Counted from the stretch's first letter, positions 45,066-54,385 are shown. The stretch is DNA of 64,000 bases from Bacteroidales bacterium (GCA_017395245.1 JAFPVR010000071.1:1-64000); one strand, 5' to 3'. The notes: generated by a model not told the origin, from the letters alone. A program made the numbers and translations.

Positions 45066-46196
45066 ATGAATAAGTCACATTTAATCATTGGTCTGGCAAC
45101 GATAATGGCCGCCTGCATGTTGTTTTCCTGCGGCAAGAAGAAAAACACCCAAATGCCACAGGTCAAATACGAGACAAAAGTGCTACAATCTGAGTCCCGC
45201 ACCTACAACATGACCTTCCCCGCCACGTTATCGGGCACGAGCGAAGTGAAGGTCTATCCGCAGGTGGAGGGCATCATCAAGAAGAAAAACTACACCAGCG
45301 GCACCCACGTGCGCAAAGGGCAGGTGCTCTTCATCATTGACCCGACGCAATACCGATTGAGTGTTCAGTCGGCGGAAGCCAACTTGAGTGCCGCCAAAGC
45401 GCAGATGGAGACCACCAAGCTGCAATACGAGTCCAATCAGGAGCTGTATGCCAAGAAGGTCATCAGCGACTATGTGCTCAAGACCAGCCTCAACGCTTAC
45501 AACGCCGCGAAATCCGCTGTTCAGCAGGCGGAAGCGCAGCTCAACATCGCGAAGACGAACCTCGGCTATTGCACGATCACCTCGCCGTTTGACGGGGTCA
45601 TCGGCAACAACGGTTTCGACGAGGGCGACATGGCCGTCCGTGGAAACTACCTCTGCGAGGTCAGCGACAACAGCGAAATCGACGCCGATTTCTCCCTGAA
45701 CGAAACGCAGCTGCTGCATACCATCAAGGAGTACAATCTGAAGGTGACGGAAAACGGACTGGCAGGGCCTCAAGGCAAGCTGCTCCGCGATGCCATGCCC
45801 GCCATCAAACTGCAATTGAAGGACGGCTCTATCTACGACCACGACGGAAATGTGACCCGAATTGACGCCATCTTGAACCAAGGGACCGGTACGGTGACCT
45901 GCGTGGCATCGTTTACCAACCCCGACGGTGTGCTTCGTTCCGGTTTGACGGCCATGGTCATCATGCCGATTAAAATGGACAGCGTTCTCTGTGTGCCGCA
46001 AACCGCTGCCGTGCGCTTGCAAGACCAGCTGATGTTCTATCGTGTGAAGAAAGACGGTACGGTGGAAGGTGTTATCTGTCAAGCTTTCCCGTCAAACGAC
46101 GGCAAGGAATACTATATCACCGAAGGCTTGGAGCCCGGCGATGAAGTGGTCACCAATGGTGTGCGCAAACTCTCTAATGGCATGAAAATCCGGTAG
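45066..46196 (+). CDS. RND efflux periplasmic adaptor lipoprotein, 376 aa
   Basis: The ATG at 45066 (MNKSHLIIGLATIMAACMLFSCGKKK) gives a lipoprotein signal with the lipidated Cys near residue 22; the upstream ATG at 45039 would bury it. The membrane-fusion architecture is clear: lipoyl half KVYPQVEGIIKKKNYTSGTHVRKGQVLF, alpha-hairpin SAEANLSAAKAQMETTKLQYES...AEAQLNIAKTNLGY, second lipoyl half CTITSPFDGVIGNNGFDEGDM, then beta-barrel and membrane-proximal domains. It bridges the pump and the outer-membrane channel encoded behind it. Confidence 0.93.
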   Translation: MNKSHLIIGLATIMAACMLFSCGKKKNTQMPQVKYETKVLQSESRTYNMTFPATLSGTSEVKVYPQVEGIIKKKNYTSGTHVRKGQVLFIIDPTQYRLSVQSAEANLSAAKAQMETTKLQYESNQELYAKKVISDYVLKTSLNAYNAAKSAVQQAEAQLNIAKTNLGYCTITSPFDGVIGNNGFDEGDMAVRGNYLCEVSDNSEIDADFSLNETQLLHTIKEYNLKVTENGLAGPQGKLLRDAMPAIKLQLKDGSIYDHDGNVTRIDAILNQGTGTVTCVASFTNPDGVLRSGLTAMVIMPIKMDSVLCVPQTAAVRLQDQLMFYRVKKDGTVEGVICQAFPSNDGKEYYITEGLEPGDEVVTNGVRKLSNGMKIR

Positions 46197-46198
46197 CG

Positions 46199-49100
46199 AT
46201 GGAAGAGAAAGTCAAGAAAACCAAATTCTTCGTGGAGCACTGGGTGGCGGCATTGGCTGTCGGCATCCTGCTCTGTCTCGTCGGCTTGGTGAGCATCGTC
46301 TCCCTGCCGGTCGAGCAATACCCCAACATCGCCCCGCCCATGGTGATTATCACGGCCAACTACAGCGGCGCGGACGCCAGTGCGGTGCAGAAGTCCGTCA
46401 TCATGCCCATCGAAGAGCAGGTGAACGGTGTGGAAGACATGATGTACATGACCTCCACGGCCCGCTCGAACGGCAGCGCGGAAATCGACGTCTATTTCAA
46501 ACAGGGAACCGACGCCGACCAAGCCACCGTGAATGTGCAGAACCGCGTGAACCAAGCGTTGGGGCTGCTGCCTTCGGAAGTGACCACCCAAGGCGTCACT
46601 GTCACCAAGAGTGTGAACTCCATCCTCCAGATTTTGTCTTTGGAGAGCACCGATGATAAATTCGACCAGAAGTTCATCTCAAACTATCTGGACATCAATG
46701 TCGTGCCGGCCATCAGCCGTGTCACGGGCGTGGGCCGCACCCAGATGCTCGGCGACAAGTACGGCGTGCGTATCTGGCTCAAACCCGACATCATGGGCGC
46801 TTATGGAGTCTCTCCCGACGAGATTATCTCTTCCATCAACGAACAGAATATCGTCGCCCCTATCGGCAGTTTTGAAAGCTCCATCAACAAGATTGACGTC
46901 GAATTCAATGGACTGCTCAACGACATGAGCGAGTTCGAAAACATCGTCATCCGTTCCAGCTCGGACGGAAGGGTGCTGCGTTTGGCCGATGTGGCCGATG
47001 TGGAACTCGGCACCAAAGCATACGACTACCGCACCGACATCGACGGGCATCCCGGCGTGCTGTTCATCATCAACCAGGCCCCTGGCGCCAACGCCACCCA
47101 GGTGAACGCCGAAATCAACAAGAACCTCGAGAAAATCTCGAAGACGCTGCCCGCTGGTCTGGAATTCAAACAGCTGGAAACATCCGACGACTTCCTTCAC
47201 GCTTCTATGCACAGTGTGTTGGAAACGCTCATCATCGCCATCATCCTGGTGATTTTGATCGTGTATATCTTCCTGCAGAACTTGAAGGCCACCATCGTGC
47301 CTTCCGTCTCCATCATCGTCTCCTTGATCGGCACCTTCGCCATCGTCAAAGTGGTGGGTTTCTCCCTCAACCTGTTGACACTCTTCGCCTTGGTGCTGGC
47401 CATCGGTACGGTCGTGGATGACGCCATCGTGGTCGTGGAGGCCGTGATGGCCAAGCTGGAGGCAGGTTACAAGAGCACCCGCACCGCTGTCAACGACGCA
47501 CTCAGCGAAGTAACCGCCGCCTGTATCTCCACCGCATTGGTCTTCATGGCGGTGTTCATCCCCGTGACCTTCATGTCGGGCACTTCCGGCACTTTCTTCA
47601 AACAATTCGGCACCATCATGGCGGCTTCCGTGGCCTTGTCGGCCGTATCGGCCTTGACCATCTGTCCCGCCCTGTGTGCCCTGCTGTTCAAACCGAAAAA
47701 GGAAGGCGAAACCGAGAAAAAGAACCTGAACTACTACATGCGCACCGCCTATAACGCGGCCTATAACGCTGTAGAGAAGAAATATATGAGCGGCGTCACC
47801 AAATTCATCAAGAAGCCCGCATTTGCGTGGATTCTGCTGGCCGCCTTCACCGGTGGAATGGTCTGGCTGATGACGACAGCACAGAAAGACCTCGTGCCGC
47901 AGGAGGACCAAGGCTTCCTGCTGGTGGATGTCACCATGGCACCGGGCACCTACCTCAACGAAACGGAAACAACCCTCCACCAGCTGGAGAACTACGTGCG
48001 CACTCTTGACGATGCCGAGCTGGTGGGCGGCATCACCGGTTATTCGATGATGAACGGCGGTGCCGGTACCAACTACGCCACCATGATGGTGCGGCTGAAA
48101 AACTGGGAAGAACGTTCGTTCTACAGCATCGCCGACATGCAGAAGAGCATTTACGTCTGGGCGATGGTGAACCTGCCGCAAGCGACCGTCACCCCATTCC
48201 AGATGCCGCAAATCCCCGGATACGGTACAGGTTCCATGATGGAACTTGACCTGCAAGACCGCTCCGGAAGCGGCGACAACCAGGCCTTCATCGACCTGAG
48301 CAACGAGTTTGCCAAAAAACTGCAAGCTCGCCCGGAGGTCTCCACGGCATCGGCATCCTACTCCCAAGACTATCCCAAATACCGACTGGAGATTGACGCG
48401 GCGGCTTGCAAACGCAAAGGCATCTCCCCGAAGACGGTTGTCAACACCATCGGCACGAACCTCGCCGGCAAGTATATCGGCAACTACATCCAATACGGCA
48501 AGGTCTATCAAGTGCTGGTGGAGGCCAACGACTCCTACCGCATGGAACCGAGCACGCTGAACAAGATTTTCGTCCAGACGAGCGGCGGCATGGCTCCCGC
48601 ATCAGAGTTTGTCACCCTGAAGCAGGGATTGGGCTCCTCCCAAGAACGCCGTTTCAACCTTTTCCCGTGCTACAACATGTCAGTCAGCCCGGCCAGCGGC
48701 TACACTTCCGCCCACGTGCGCACGGCCGTCGACGAGGTGATGGCCGAGGTCTTCCCCGATGACTACGGATACGAATACGGCGGCATGGCCCGTGAAGAGG
48801 CCGAAAGCGCCGGCTCCAACGACACCATCATCATCTACGGTATCGCCATCCTGATCATCTACCTCATCCTGGCCTGCCTCTACAACTCCGTCTTCATCCC
48901 CTTCGCCGTCCTCTTCTCCATCCCGTTCGGATTGTTCGGAGCCTACCTGACCATCCGTCCGCTGGAGTCACTGATGGGCGTCGGCGCAAACATCTACGTG
49001 CAAACCGGTGTCATCATGTTGATGGGTTTGGTGGCGAAGACCGCCATCCTCATCACGGAGTTCGCCATCCAGAAGCGCGAGGATGGAATGCCCATCTTCG

Positions 49101-49378
49101 ATGCGGCCATCGGGGCCTGTAAAGACCGTCTACGTCCCATCCTGATGACCGTCTCCACCATGGTCATCGGTATGATTCCGTTGGCCGTGGAAGGCGGCGC
49201 CGGTGCCGTGGGCAACAAATCCCTGTCCCTCACCGTGATCGGCGGTATGATCGTCGGCATCATCGCCATCCTGTTCGTCACCCCGGCCTTCTACATGGTC
49301 TTCCAGAAGCTTCACGAAAAGCTGACGCCGGGCGAGAAGGAGGAGGAAATGGTTGAAGAGGCAATTGATAATAATTAA
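46199..49378 (+). CDS. RND multidrug efflux permease (HAE1/AcrB type), 1059 aa
   Basis: Starts 2 bp after the adaptor stop. Twelve TM helices in the HAE1 layout: N-terminal TM1 at about 15-33, the large periplasmic loop with SGADASAVQKSVIMPIEEQVNGV, then TM2-6 including ALVLAIGTVVDDAIVVVEAVMA with the proton-relay Asp pair, the second periplasmic loop, and TM7-12 with GANIYVQTGVIMLMGLVAKTAILITEFA. A proton-driven exporter of hydrophobic or amphiphilic compounds. The end is acidic (EEEMVEEAIDNN). Confidence 0.95.
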   Translation: MEEKVKKTKFFVEHWVAALAVGILLCLVGLVSIVSLPVEQYPNIAPPMVIITANYSGADASAVQKSVIMPIEEQVNGVEDMMYMTSTARSNGSAEIDVYFKQGTDADQATVNVQNRVNQALGLLPSEVTTQGVTVTKSVNSILQILSLESTDDKFDQKFISNYLDINVVPAISRVTGVGRTQMLGDKYGVRIWLKPDIMGAYGVSPDEIISSINEQNIVAPIGSFESSINKIDVEFNGLLNDMSEFENIVIRSSSDGRVLRLADVADVELGTKAYDYRTDIDGHPGVLFIINQAPGANATQVNAEINKNLEKISKTLPAGLEFKQLETSDDFLHASMHSVLETLIIAIILVILIVYIFLQNLKATIVPSVSIIVSLIGTFAIVKVVGFSLNLLTLFALVLAIGTVVDDAIVVVEAVMAKLEAGYKSTRTAVNDALSEVTAACISTALVFMAVFIPVTFMSGTSGTFFKQFGTIMAASVALSAVSALTICPALCALLFKPKKEGETEKKNLNYYMRTAYNAAYNAVEKKYMSGVTKFIKKPAFAWILLAAFTGGMVWLMTTAQKDLVPQEDQGFLLVDVTMAPGTYLNETETTLHQLENYVRTLDDAELVGGITGYSMMNGGAGTNYATMMVRLKNWEERSFYSIADMQKSIYVWAMVNLPQATVTPFQMPQIPGYGTGSMMELDLQDRSGSGDNQAFIDLSNEFAKKLQARPEVSTASASYSQDYPKYRLEIDAAACKRKGISPKTVVNTIGTNLAGKYIGNYIQYGKVYQVLVEANDSYRMEPSTLNKIFVQTSGGMAPASEFVTLKQGLGSSQERRFNLFPCYNMSVSPASGYTSAHVRTAVDEVMAEVFPDDYGYEYGGMAREEAESAGSNDTIIIYGIAILIIYLILACLYNSVFIPFAVLFSIPFGLFGAYLTIRPLESLMGVGANIYVQTGVIMLMGLVAKTAILITEFAIQKREDGMPIFDAAIGACKDRLRPILMTVSTMVIGMIPLAVEGGAGAVGNKSLSLTVIGGMIVGIIAILFVTPAFYMVFQKLHEKLTPGEKEEEMVEEAIDNN

Positions 49379-49384
49379 AATGTT

Positions 49385-49465
49385 TTCCTTGAGCAGCCCC
49401 GTAGGGGCAAGAGCTCGGTAACCCAGGGTAAGGCCGCAGGCCGCAGCCCTGGGGTCAAAAGACAA
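49385..49465. repeat. Inverted copy of the GAGCTCTTGCCCCT intergenic repeat
   Basis: TCCTTGAGCAGCCCCGTAGG...GCAAGAGCTCGGTAACCC is the reverse complement of the element at 21731-21770, followed by AGGGT-AAGGCCGCAGGCCGC-AGCCCTGGGGTC, which forms its own hairpin. It lies between permease and outer-membrane factor genes of one operon. Confidence 0.75.
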
Positions 49466-49470
49466 AAAAT

Positions 49471-50826
49471 ATGAACAACAAACGCATATATATATTGGTA
49501 TTAGCCGGAATGATATTGTTTTCCAGCTGCAACCTCTATCGCAAATACACCTCCGACGCCACCGTCCGCAGCGACGTGATGGGCGATGTGGTGAACCCGC
49601 AGGACACTGTTTCCATGGGCGACATGGACTGGCGCACCGTTTTCACGGATCCGTTGCTGCAGAATCTTATCGAGACCGCATTGGCCAACAATACCGACAT
49701 GCGCTCGGCAAAGCTCTCCATCGAGCAGGCCCAAAACAACGTGAAATCCGCGAAATGGGGTTATGCCCCCACCCTGTACTTCTCGCCAAGCGCCACTTAC
49801 GCCTATCAGGGGGGAAGTTCTTTCTCTGCCAGAATCCCCATCAATGCCAGTTGGCAGTTGGGCATTTTCGGACAGACCACCACGGGGGTTCGCAAAGCGA
49901 AAGCCCAAGTGGCATACGAGGAGGATTACAAGCAGGCCGTACAAGTCAGCTTAGCCGCCAATGTCGCGAACCTTTACTACACTTTGGTGATGCTCGACCG
50001 CGAGCTGGAGATCGAGTTGCAAACGCAAGGGTTATGGGAGGAATCGTTAGAATCGACCCGCGCTTTGTATGACGCAGGTATCTACGAAAGTCCCGCCGTC
50101 TATCAGATGGAAGCATCGGTGGCGGGGGTGAAAACGGAAATCATCGATCTGCGCAACACCATCCTCACCACGGAAGCCTCACTCTGCAACCTGCTTGCCG
50201 AACCGCCTCATCACATTGAGCGCGCCTCTTTCGGGTCGTTCCAGATGCCGGAGCAGCTGCATTTGGGACTTCCCATCCGTCTCCTTGACGCGCGTCCCGA
50301 CGTGCGCATGGCCGAGCGAAACATGGAATTGGCCTACTACGGCACACAATCGGCCCGTCAGGATTTCTATCCCACGATAAACATTGAAGGGCTCTTCGGA
50401 GCGGCCTTCAGTCCCGCCCAGCTGATCGGACAGGCGGTAGCCTCGCTCACGCAGCCCATCTTCGCCGCCGGTAAGCTCACCGCCCAACTCAAGAATGCGA
50501 AATTAAATCAAGAGAAAGCGAGAATAGAGTTCGAGCAATCCTTGTTGGATGCTGGCAAAGAGGTTTACACCTATCTCCACGACTGCCAGACGGCTGAACA
50601 GAAAGCCGGATTTATTGACACACGCGTCAATGCGCTCCAACAGGCGTATGATGCCACGTCTTCGTTGATGCAGCACGGTTCCACCACCTATTTGGAAGTC
50701 CTTACCGCGCAAGAATCCCTCTTGACGGCACAACTCTTACAAGTGCAAAACCAATACGAAGCCATTGAGGCACTCATCAACCTCTACAGCGCGTTAGGCG
50801 GTTTCGGAACGAAAACAGAGAAATAG
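49471..50826 (+). CDS. TolC-like outer-membrane efflux lipoprotein (NodT family), 451 aa
   Basis: Lipoprotein signal MNNKRIYILVLAGMILFSSC with Cys20. Two outer-membrane efflux repeats follow: DWRTVFTDPLLQNLIETALANNTDMRSAKLSIEQAQNNVKSAKWG and the structurally equivalent LGLPIRLLDARPDVRMAERNMELAYYGTQSARQDFYPTINIEG, ending in LTAQESLLTAQLLQVQNQYEAIEALINLYSALGG. It completes the tripartite pump with the two preceding genes. The TAG stop is the first base-paired triplet of a folded repeat element. Confidence 0.93.
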   Translation: MNNKRIYILVLAGMILFSSCNLYRKYTSDATVRSDVMGDVVNPQDTVSMGDMDWRTVFTDPLLQNLIETALANNTDMRSAKLSIEQAQNNVKSAKWGYAPTLYFSPSATYAYQGGSSFSARIPINASWQLGIFGQTTTGVRKAKAQVAYEEDYKQAVQVSLAANVANLYYTLVMLDRELEIELQTQGLWEESLESTRALYDAGIYESPAVYQMEASVAGVKTEIIDLRNTILTTEASLCNLLAEPPHHIERASFGSFQMPEQLHLGLPIRLLDARPDVRMAERNMELAYYGTQSARQDFYPTINIEGLFGAAFSPAQLIGQAVASLTQPIFAAGKLTAQLKNAKLNQEKARIEFEQSLLDAGKEVYTYLHDCQTAEQKAGFIDTRVNALQQAYDATSSLMQHGSTTYLEVLTAQESLLTAQLLQVQNQYEAIEALINLYSALGGFGTKTEK

Positions 50827-50879
50827 GAGCATCGCCATCCTTGGCGATGTTTTCCGCAGCAAGGATGCTGCGGCTCCTA
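50824..50879. repeat. Three-way-junction element with complementary loops
   Basis: Outer stem TAGGAGC (50824-50830) / GCTCCTA (50873-50879). Inside are hairpin 1 CATCGCC-ATCCTT-GGCGATG (50830-50849) and hairpin 2 CCGCAGC-AAGGAT-GCTGCGG (50854-50873). The two loops, ATCCTT and AAGGAT, are exact reverse complements. The efflux gene stop TAG begins the element. Confidence 0.8.
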
Positions 50880-50891
50880 TACCGCTGCTAA

Positions 50892-52031
50892 CTATCGAAA
50901 CTTCGCCGCCATTTTCTCGTCATCTAACGGGAGTCGTTGCGGACCGACGGAGTAGTCCTTGCCGGTCGCTTTCCACGCCAAGTAGCAGTCGCGGATTTCG
51001 TTGCGCCAGCCCTTGCGGATGAAAAACTGGCCGGTGCGGTCCCAAAAGTCGTTGACCTCAATCACCACCGGGCCTTCGTCGGTAATGGCAATATCCCAGC
51101 CCGCAACCTTGCAGTAGGGAAATGCCTGCTGGAAGCGAATGACCTCCGCCTTGATGCCCTCCCATTTCTCGATGACAACCCCGTTCAACGGGTTGCCGCT
51201 GTCGGGATGGTTATCGATATCCTGCACGTGCCGCCAGCCGTCGAACTGGATGGCGTGGCGAATCTCGCCCGTCGCCACATCCACGCAGACATCCACATTC
51301 CCGCCGCCGCCCGCATTATCGACACAGCGGCCGTCCCGTCCAATCTTCATGAACGTGGCAATCACCTTCGCAGAGCCATCCGGGTAGAGCGCGGTCATAA
51401 AGCGCACCGTATTGACGGAAGAGGCGTTGAAAGCGGCAAACTGAGCCGTTTGGTGCACTACGCTTTCGAAAATCAGTGCCTCATCGCCCAAAACGGACGA
51501 AAGCGTCAACTGTTGACCGTCAAAGCGGGTCAATATCGCGTCATTATCTTGATAGTCAATGCTTTTGATCACCCACACATTGTCACCATGGGAGCTCTCC
51601 GTCGTCTTGATGACGCAGGATTGCACCCCTTTGGCCTTCAGGATGCGCAACACCGCGGCAAGGTCGCCGGCACACTCCAAATTCTCGGCATAGTGAGCCT
51701 CAGGCTGGTAATAACCATACAGCTCCGAAGTCCGCACCCCCGTGTTCTCCAACATCCGATGTGTAACAAATTTGTTACGCGCCAACGAGAGATACTTCAG
51801 CGGATTGAGCAGCTCCAAATAGTAACGTTGCTCGTCCAATCCCAAGAAATCCCGCCGGAATTCCTCGCTGCGCTTCTCGAATTCGAACTCGTAATACTCC
51901 TCCGGCCGCAGCCCTTTGGCCCGATAGAGCGCGATATAGTCGCGCATCACCCTCATCCGCAGCGAAGCAGGATACTTTCCAGCCAACTGCATGGCATGAT
52001 AAACAGCTGATATGTTGCTTCTTATAGACAT
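50892..52031 (-). CDS. Sugar-transfer-associated ATP-grasp protein, 379 aa
   Basis: The pattern of the ATP-grasp family next to polysaccharide transferases is seen: SLARNKFVTHRMLENTGVRTSELYGYY, the nucleotide-binding QSCVIKTTESSHGDNVWVIKSI with glycine-poor loop, DEALIFESVVHQTAQFAAFNASSVNTVRFMTAL, GGGGNVDVCVDVATGEI, and the metal ligands in VAGWDIAITDEGPVVIEVNDFWD near residues 320-340. Members probably ligate an amino acid or acid to a sugar of a surface glycan. It is downstream of the hexapeptide transferase on the same strand, with a heptamer array between. Confidence 0.85.
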   Translation of the reverse strand: MSIRSNISAVYHAMQLAGKYPASLRMRVMRDYIALYRAKGLRPEEYYEFEFEKRSEEFRRDFLGLDEQRYYLELLNPLKYLSLARNKFVTHRMLENTGVRTSELYGYYQPEAHYAENLECAGDLAAVLRILKAKGVQSCVIKTTESSHGDNVWVIKSIDYQDNDAILTRFDGQQLTLSSVLGDEALIFESVVHQTAQFAAFNASSVNTVRFMTALYPDGSAKVIATFMKIGRDGRCVDNAGGGGNVDVCVDVATGEIRHAIQFDGWRHVQDIDNHPDSGNPLNGVVIEKWEGIKAEVIRFQQAFPYCKVAGWDIAITDEGPVVIEVNDFWDRTGQFFIRKGWRNEIRDCYLAWKATGKDYSVGPQRLPLDDEKMAAKFR

Positions 52032-52034
52032 CTA

Positions 52035-52103
52035 ATCCAACAAATCACTAATCACAAATCACTAATCACAACTCACTAATCACAAATCACTAATCACAAA
52101 TCA
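52035..52103 (-). repeat. Heptamer array at the acyltransferase stop (TGATTTG/TGATTAG)
   Basis: Reading the minus strand from the stop: TGATTTG, TGATTAG, TGATTTG, TGATTAG, TGAGTTG, TGATTAG, TGATTTG, TGATTAG, TGATTTG. The gene's own TGA is the first triplet. The array fills almost the whole gap to the ATP-grasp gene. Confidence 0.88.
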
Positions 52104-52838
52104 CAAATGAGTACGAACATAATGATACTTCTCATCCATCTCGCGCTGAATCTCCAGGTCGAAAATACGTTTCATCCCCGTCGCCTTCACGGAAGCCGGC
52201 ATCCCCGCCAAGAGCGTATACGGCTCTATGTTGGAGAAATCCTTGTTCACCAGACTATTGGATGCAATAATCGTCTTGCTCGGCACCACGGCGCCTTTGG
52301 TGAAGGTGGTGCGGTTGCCGACCCAGATGTCCTCGCCGAGGATGATGGGCTTGGTCAAGGGCCCGATTTCCCCGTCCTTGTTGAGGTTCTGCACGTAGTG
52401 GAAGGTCGTGTCCATGAACTGGCAGTCCCAGGCGGCCCGCACATTGCTGCCGATGACGATCCGGTCGAAGCAGAAAATCTTGAGGTTGGTGCCGAAATAG
52501 GATTCCCTTTCGCCGAACTCCAACGTCGCGTTGTCGGAAATCACCACGTAGGAGCCGTGGCCGAAGATGACAGGTCCGTTGAAGATGAGCGTTCCCCGCA
52601 CGTTCCAGATGCACTGTTGGATGGCGGTATCGACATAATGGTCGTTTTTCCCGATTCTGATCATCCCGGAGGTAATCGGCCCGTTGATGACGATTTTCCC
52701 CGCGAGACTGCGGAAGGTCACCTTCCCGTACAGCCACACCGGCAGCTTCTTCGCCACCGCGAAGGGGAAGACCTTGAAGTTGAACCAGAGGGTCTTGATG
52801 ACGTTGATGGTTCGGATGATGTAGAGTAGTCGTCGCAT
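52101..52838 (-). CDS. Left-handed beta-helix (hexapeptide) acyltransferase, 245 aa
   Basis: The ATG at 52838 (MRRLLYIIRTINVIKTLWFNFK) is preferred; an alternative TTG six codons upstream lies inside the heptamer array. An N-terminal amphipathic helix is followed by irregular hexapeptide turns (KIVINGPI, GTLIFNGPVIFGHGSYVVISDNATLEFGE, RIVIGSNVRAAWDCQFMDTTFHY) and the classical IILGEDIWVGNRTTFTKGAVVPSKTIIASNSLVNKDF, then AGMPASVKATG. It resembles O-acetyltransferases of capsule/LPS loci. It works with the neighbouring ATP-grasp gene in a surface-glycan pathway (inference). Confidence 0.85.
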   Translation of the reverse strand: MRRLLYIIRTINVIKTLWFNFKVFPFAVAKKLPVWLYGKVTFRSLAGKIVINGPITSGMIRIGKNDHYVDTAIQQCIWNVRGTLIFNGPVIFGHGSYVVISDNATLEFGERESYFGTNLKIFCFDRIVIGSNVRAAWDCQFMDTTFHYVQNLNKDGEIGPLTKPIILGEDIWVGNRTTFTKGAVVPSKTIIASNSLVNKDFSNIEPYTLLAGMPASVKATGMKRIFDLEIQREMDEKYHYVRTHL

Positions 52839-52841
52839 GTT

Positions 52842-52966
52842 GGTTTCAGGTTTCAAGATTCAAGATTCAGGATTCAGGTTTCAAGTTCCAAGTCTCAAGT
52901 CCTAAGTCCTAAGTCTCAAGTCTTAAATCTCAAGTCCTAAGTCCCAAGTCCCAAGTCTCAAGTCTA
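52842..52966 (-). repeat. Heptamer array at the gmhA stop, about 18 units (TGAGACT family)
   Basis: From the gmhA TAG on the minus strand: TAGACT, then TGAGACT, TGGGACT twice, TAGGACT, TGAGATT, TAAGACT, TGAGACT, TAGGACT twice, TGAGACT, TGGAACT, TGAAACC, TGAATCC, TGAATCT twice and TGAAACC twice. The array reaches to within 3 bp of the next start codon and fills the whole intergenic space. Confidence 0.9.
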
Positions 52967-53542
52967 TCGCCCAAACATCTCCGTCTCCACCAGTTCGCAG
53001 ACAATATGCCCGATCATAATGTGGCTCTCCTGGATGCGGGGGGTGTCGGTGGAGGGCACGTTGAGGAGGATGTCAGCGGAATCCTTCATCTTGCCACCTG
53101 TTTCGCCGGTCATGGCGACAATCTTCACGCCCAGTTCCTTGGCCACCTCGAAAGCGTTGAGGATGTTCTTGGAGTTGCCCGACGTGGAGATGCCCACGAT
53201 GACATCGCCGGCCTTGGCCGAGCCTCGCAGCAGGCGCGAGAAGATGAGGTCGTAGCCGTAGTCGTTGCCCACGGCGGTGAGGTAGGAGGTGTTGCAGTGG
53301 AGGGCCTCGGCGTTGAGCGGCGGCCGGTCGAAGTAAAAACGACCTGAAAGCTCAGCGGCGAGGTGTTGCGCGTCGGCCGCGCTGCCGCCATTGCCGCAGA
53401 AGTGGATCTTGCCGCCGTTGCGCAAGGATTCGGTGATGGTCGCCGCAGCCGTCTCTATGCGGCCCAGAAATGCCTGGTCGTTCAATATCGCCTGTTTCGC
53501 GGCGACGCTCTCCTCTATGGATTTTGAAATTCTTGAGTTCAT
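52964..53542 (-). CDS. gmhA: Sedoheptulose-7-phosphate isomerase, 192 aa
   Basis: SIS-domain protein with FCGNGGSAADAQHLAAELSGRF near residues 48-69, GISTSGNSKNILNAFE near 117, and TPRIQESHIMIGHIVCELVE near 170 containing the conserved E/H active-site residues. Converts sedoheptulose 7-phosphate to glycero-manno-heptose 7-phosphate for heptose-containing surface glycans. The other heptose genes (hldE, gmhB) are not in the window. First gene of the minus-strand glycan group. Confidence 0.92.
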   Translation of the reverse strand: MNSRISKSIEESVAAKQAILNDQAFLGRIETAAATITESLRNGGKIHFCGNGGSAADAQHLAAELSGRFYFDRPPLNAEALHCNTSYLTAVGNDYGYDLIFSRLLRGSAKAGDVIVGISTSGNSKNILNAFEVAKELGVKIVAMTGETGGKMKDSADILLNVPSTDTPRIQESHIMIGHIVCELVETEMFGR

Positions 53543-53577
53543 TTTATATATTTTGAAAGGGTGTTTGAAAAACGGCG

Positions 53578-53585
53578 CGAAGATA
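53578..53585 (-). promoter_or_regulatory. Variant -7 box (TATCTTCG, minus strand)
   Basis: One mismatch from TATCTTTG, 36 bp before gmhA; divergent from the cyclophilin promoter. Confidence 0.45.
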
Positions 53586-53616
53586 CGGATTTTTCGGAAA
53601 CAAACCTAAAAAAATG

Positions 53617-53624
53617 TATCTTTG
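53617..53624 (+). promoter_or_regulatory. -7 box (TATCTTTG)
   Basis: Located 32 bp before the cyclophilin gene, in the context AACCTAAAAAAATGTATCTT, matching the typA promoter region. Confidence 0.68.
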
Positions 53625-53656
53625 CCGCTTGTTTGTAAATTGACGAGAAAAAGAAT

Positions 53657-54385
53657 ATGAAAAGAACCGTAATCACCTGTATTGCATTGGTTTCCATACT
53701 GTTAACAGCTTGTTCTTCTGTGAAGACCAAAGAGGAACCCGCCAACACCATGGCCACCGGGCAGACATCCCAAAACAAAGATAACGAAAAGATGACCCAA
53801 GTCTTACTGAAAACCACCTTCGGCGACATTGTGATCGCCCTTTACAACGACACGCCCCAACACAAGGCCAATTTCGAGAAATTGGTGAACGAAAAGTTCT
53901 ACGACGGCGTGCTGTTCCACCGCATCATCAAGGGGTTCATGATCCAGGGCGGCGACCCTGACTCCAAGACCGCGAAAGCCGGCCAGCGTTTAGGCTCCGG
54001 CGATGTGGGCTACACCATCCCCGCCGAGTTCGTGCCCGCGCACATCCATAAGCGCGGCGCCGTGGCCGCAGCCCGCATGGGCGACAACGTCAACCCGCAG
54101 AAGGCCTCCTCCGGCTGCCAGTTCTACATCGTCGACGGCACCGTCTACGACAACGACAAGCTGAATATGATTGCCATGCGCACCGGCAAGACCTTCACCC
54201 CCGAGCAGGTCAAGGCCTACACCACCGACGGCGGCGCCCCCTTCCTTGACGGCGACTACACCGTCTTCGGCGAAGTCGTGAAAGGCATGACCGTGGTCGA
54301 CAAAATCGCCGCCCAACAGAAAGACGCCGCCGACCGCCCCCTGGAAGACATCAAGATCATCAGCGCCACCATCCTCAATAATTGA
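53657..54385 (+). CDS. Cyclophilin-type peptidyl-prolyl isomerase, lipoprotein, 242 aa
   Basis: Lipobox LLTACSS with Cys19, a short linker, then the cyclophilin fold from about residue 50: TTFGDIVIALYNDTPQHKANFEKLV, FHRIIKGFMIQGGDP with the catalytic Arg, and DGDYTVFGEVVKGMTVVDKI. Compared with other family members it has a loop insert (GSGDVGYTIPAEFVPAHIHKRGAVAAAR), usual in Bacteroidetes. It isomerises X-Pro bonds in periplasmic proteins. The TGA stop opens an 11-unit heptamer array that reaches to pheS. Confidence 0.93.
   Translation: MKRTVITCIALVSILLTACSSVKTKEEPANTMATGQTSQNKDNEKMTQVLLKTTFGDIVIALYNDTPQHKANFEKLVNEKFYDGVLFHRIIKGFMIQGGDPDSKTAKAGQRLGSGDVGYTIPAEFVPAHIHKRGAVAAARMGDNVNPQKASSGCQFYIVDGTVYDNDKLNMIAMRTGKTFTPEQVKAYTTDGGAPFLDGDYTVFGEVVKGMTVVDKIAAQQKDAADRPLEDIKIISATILNN

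Noticed and set aside
46679..48511. 610-codon open frame antisense to the RND permease
   Set aside because: His/Asp/Gly-rich shadow of a strongly conserved gene on the plus strand.
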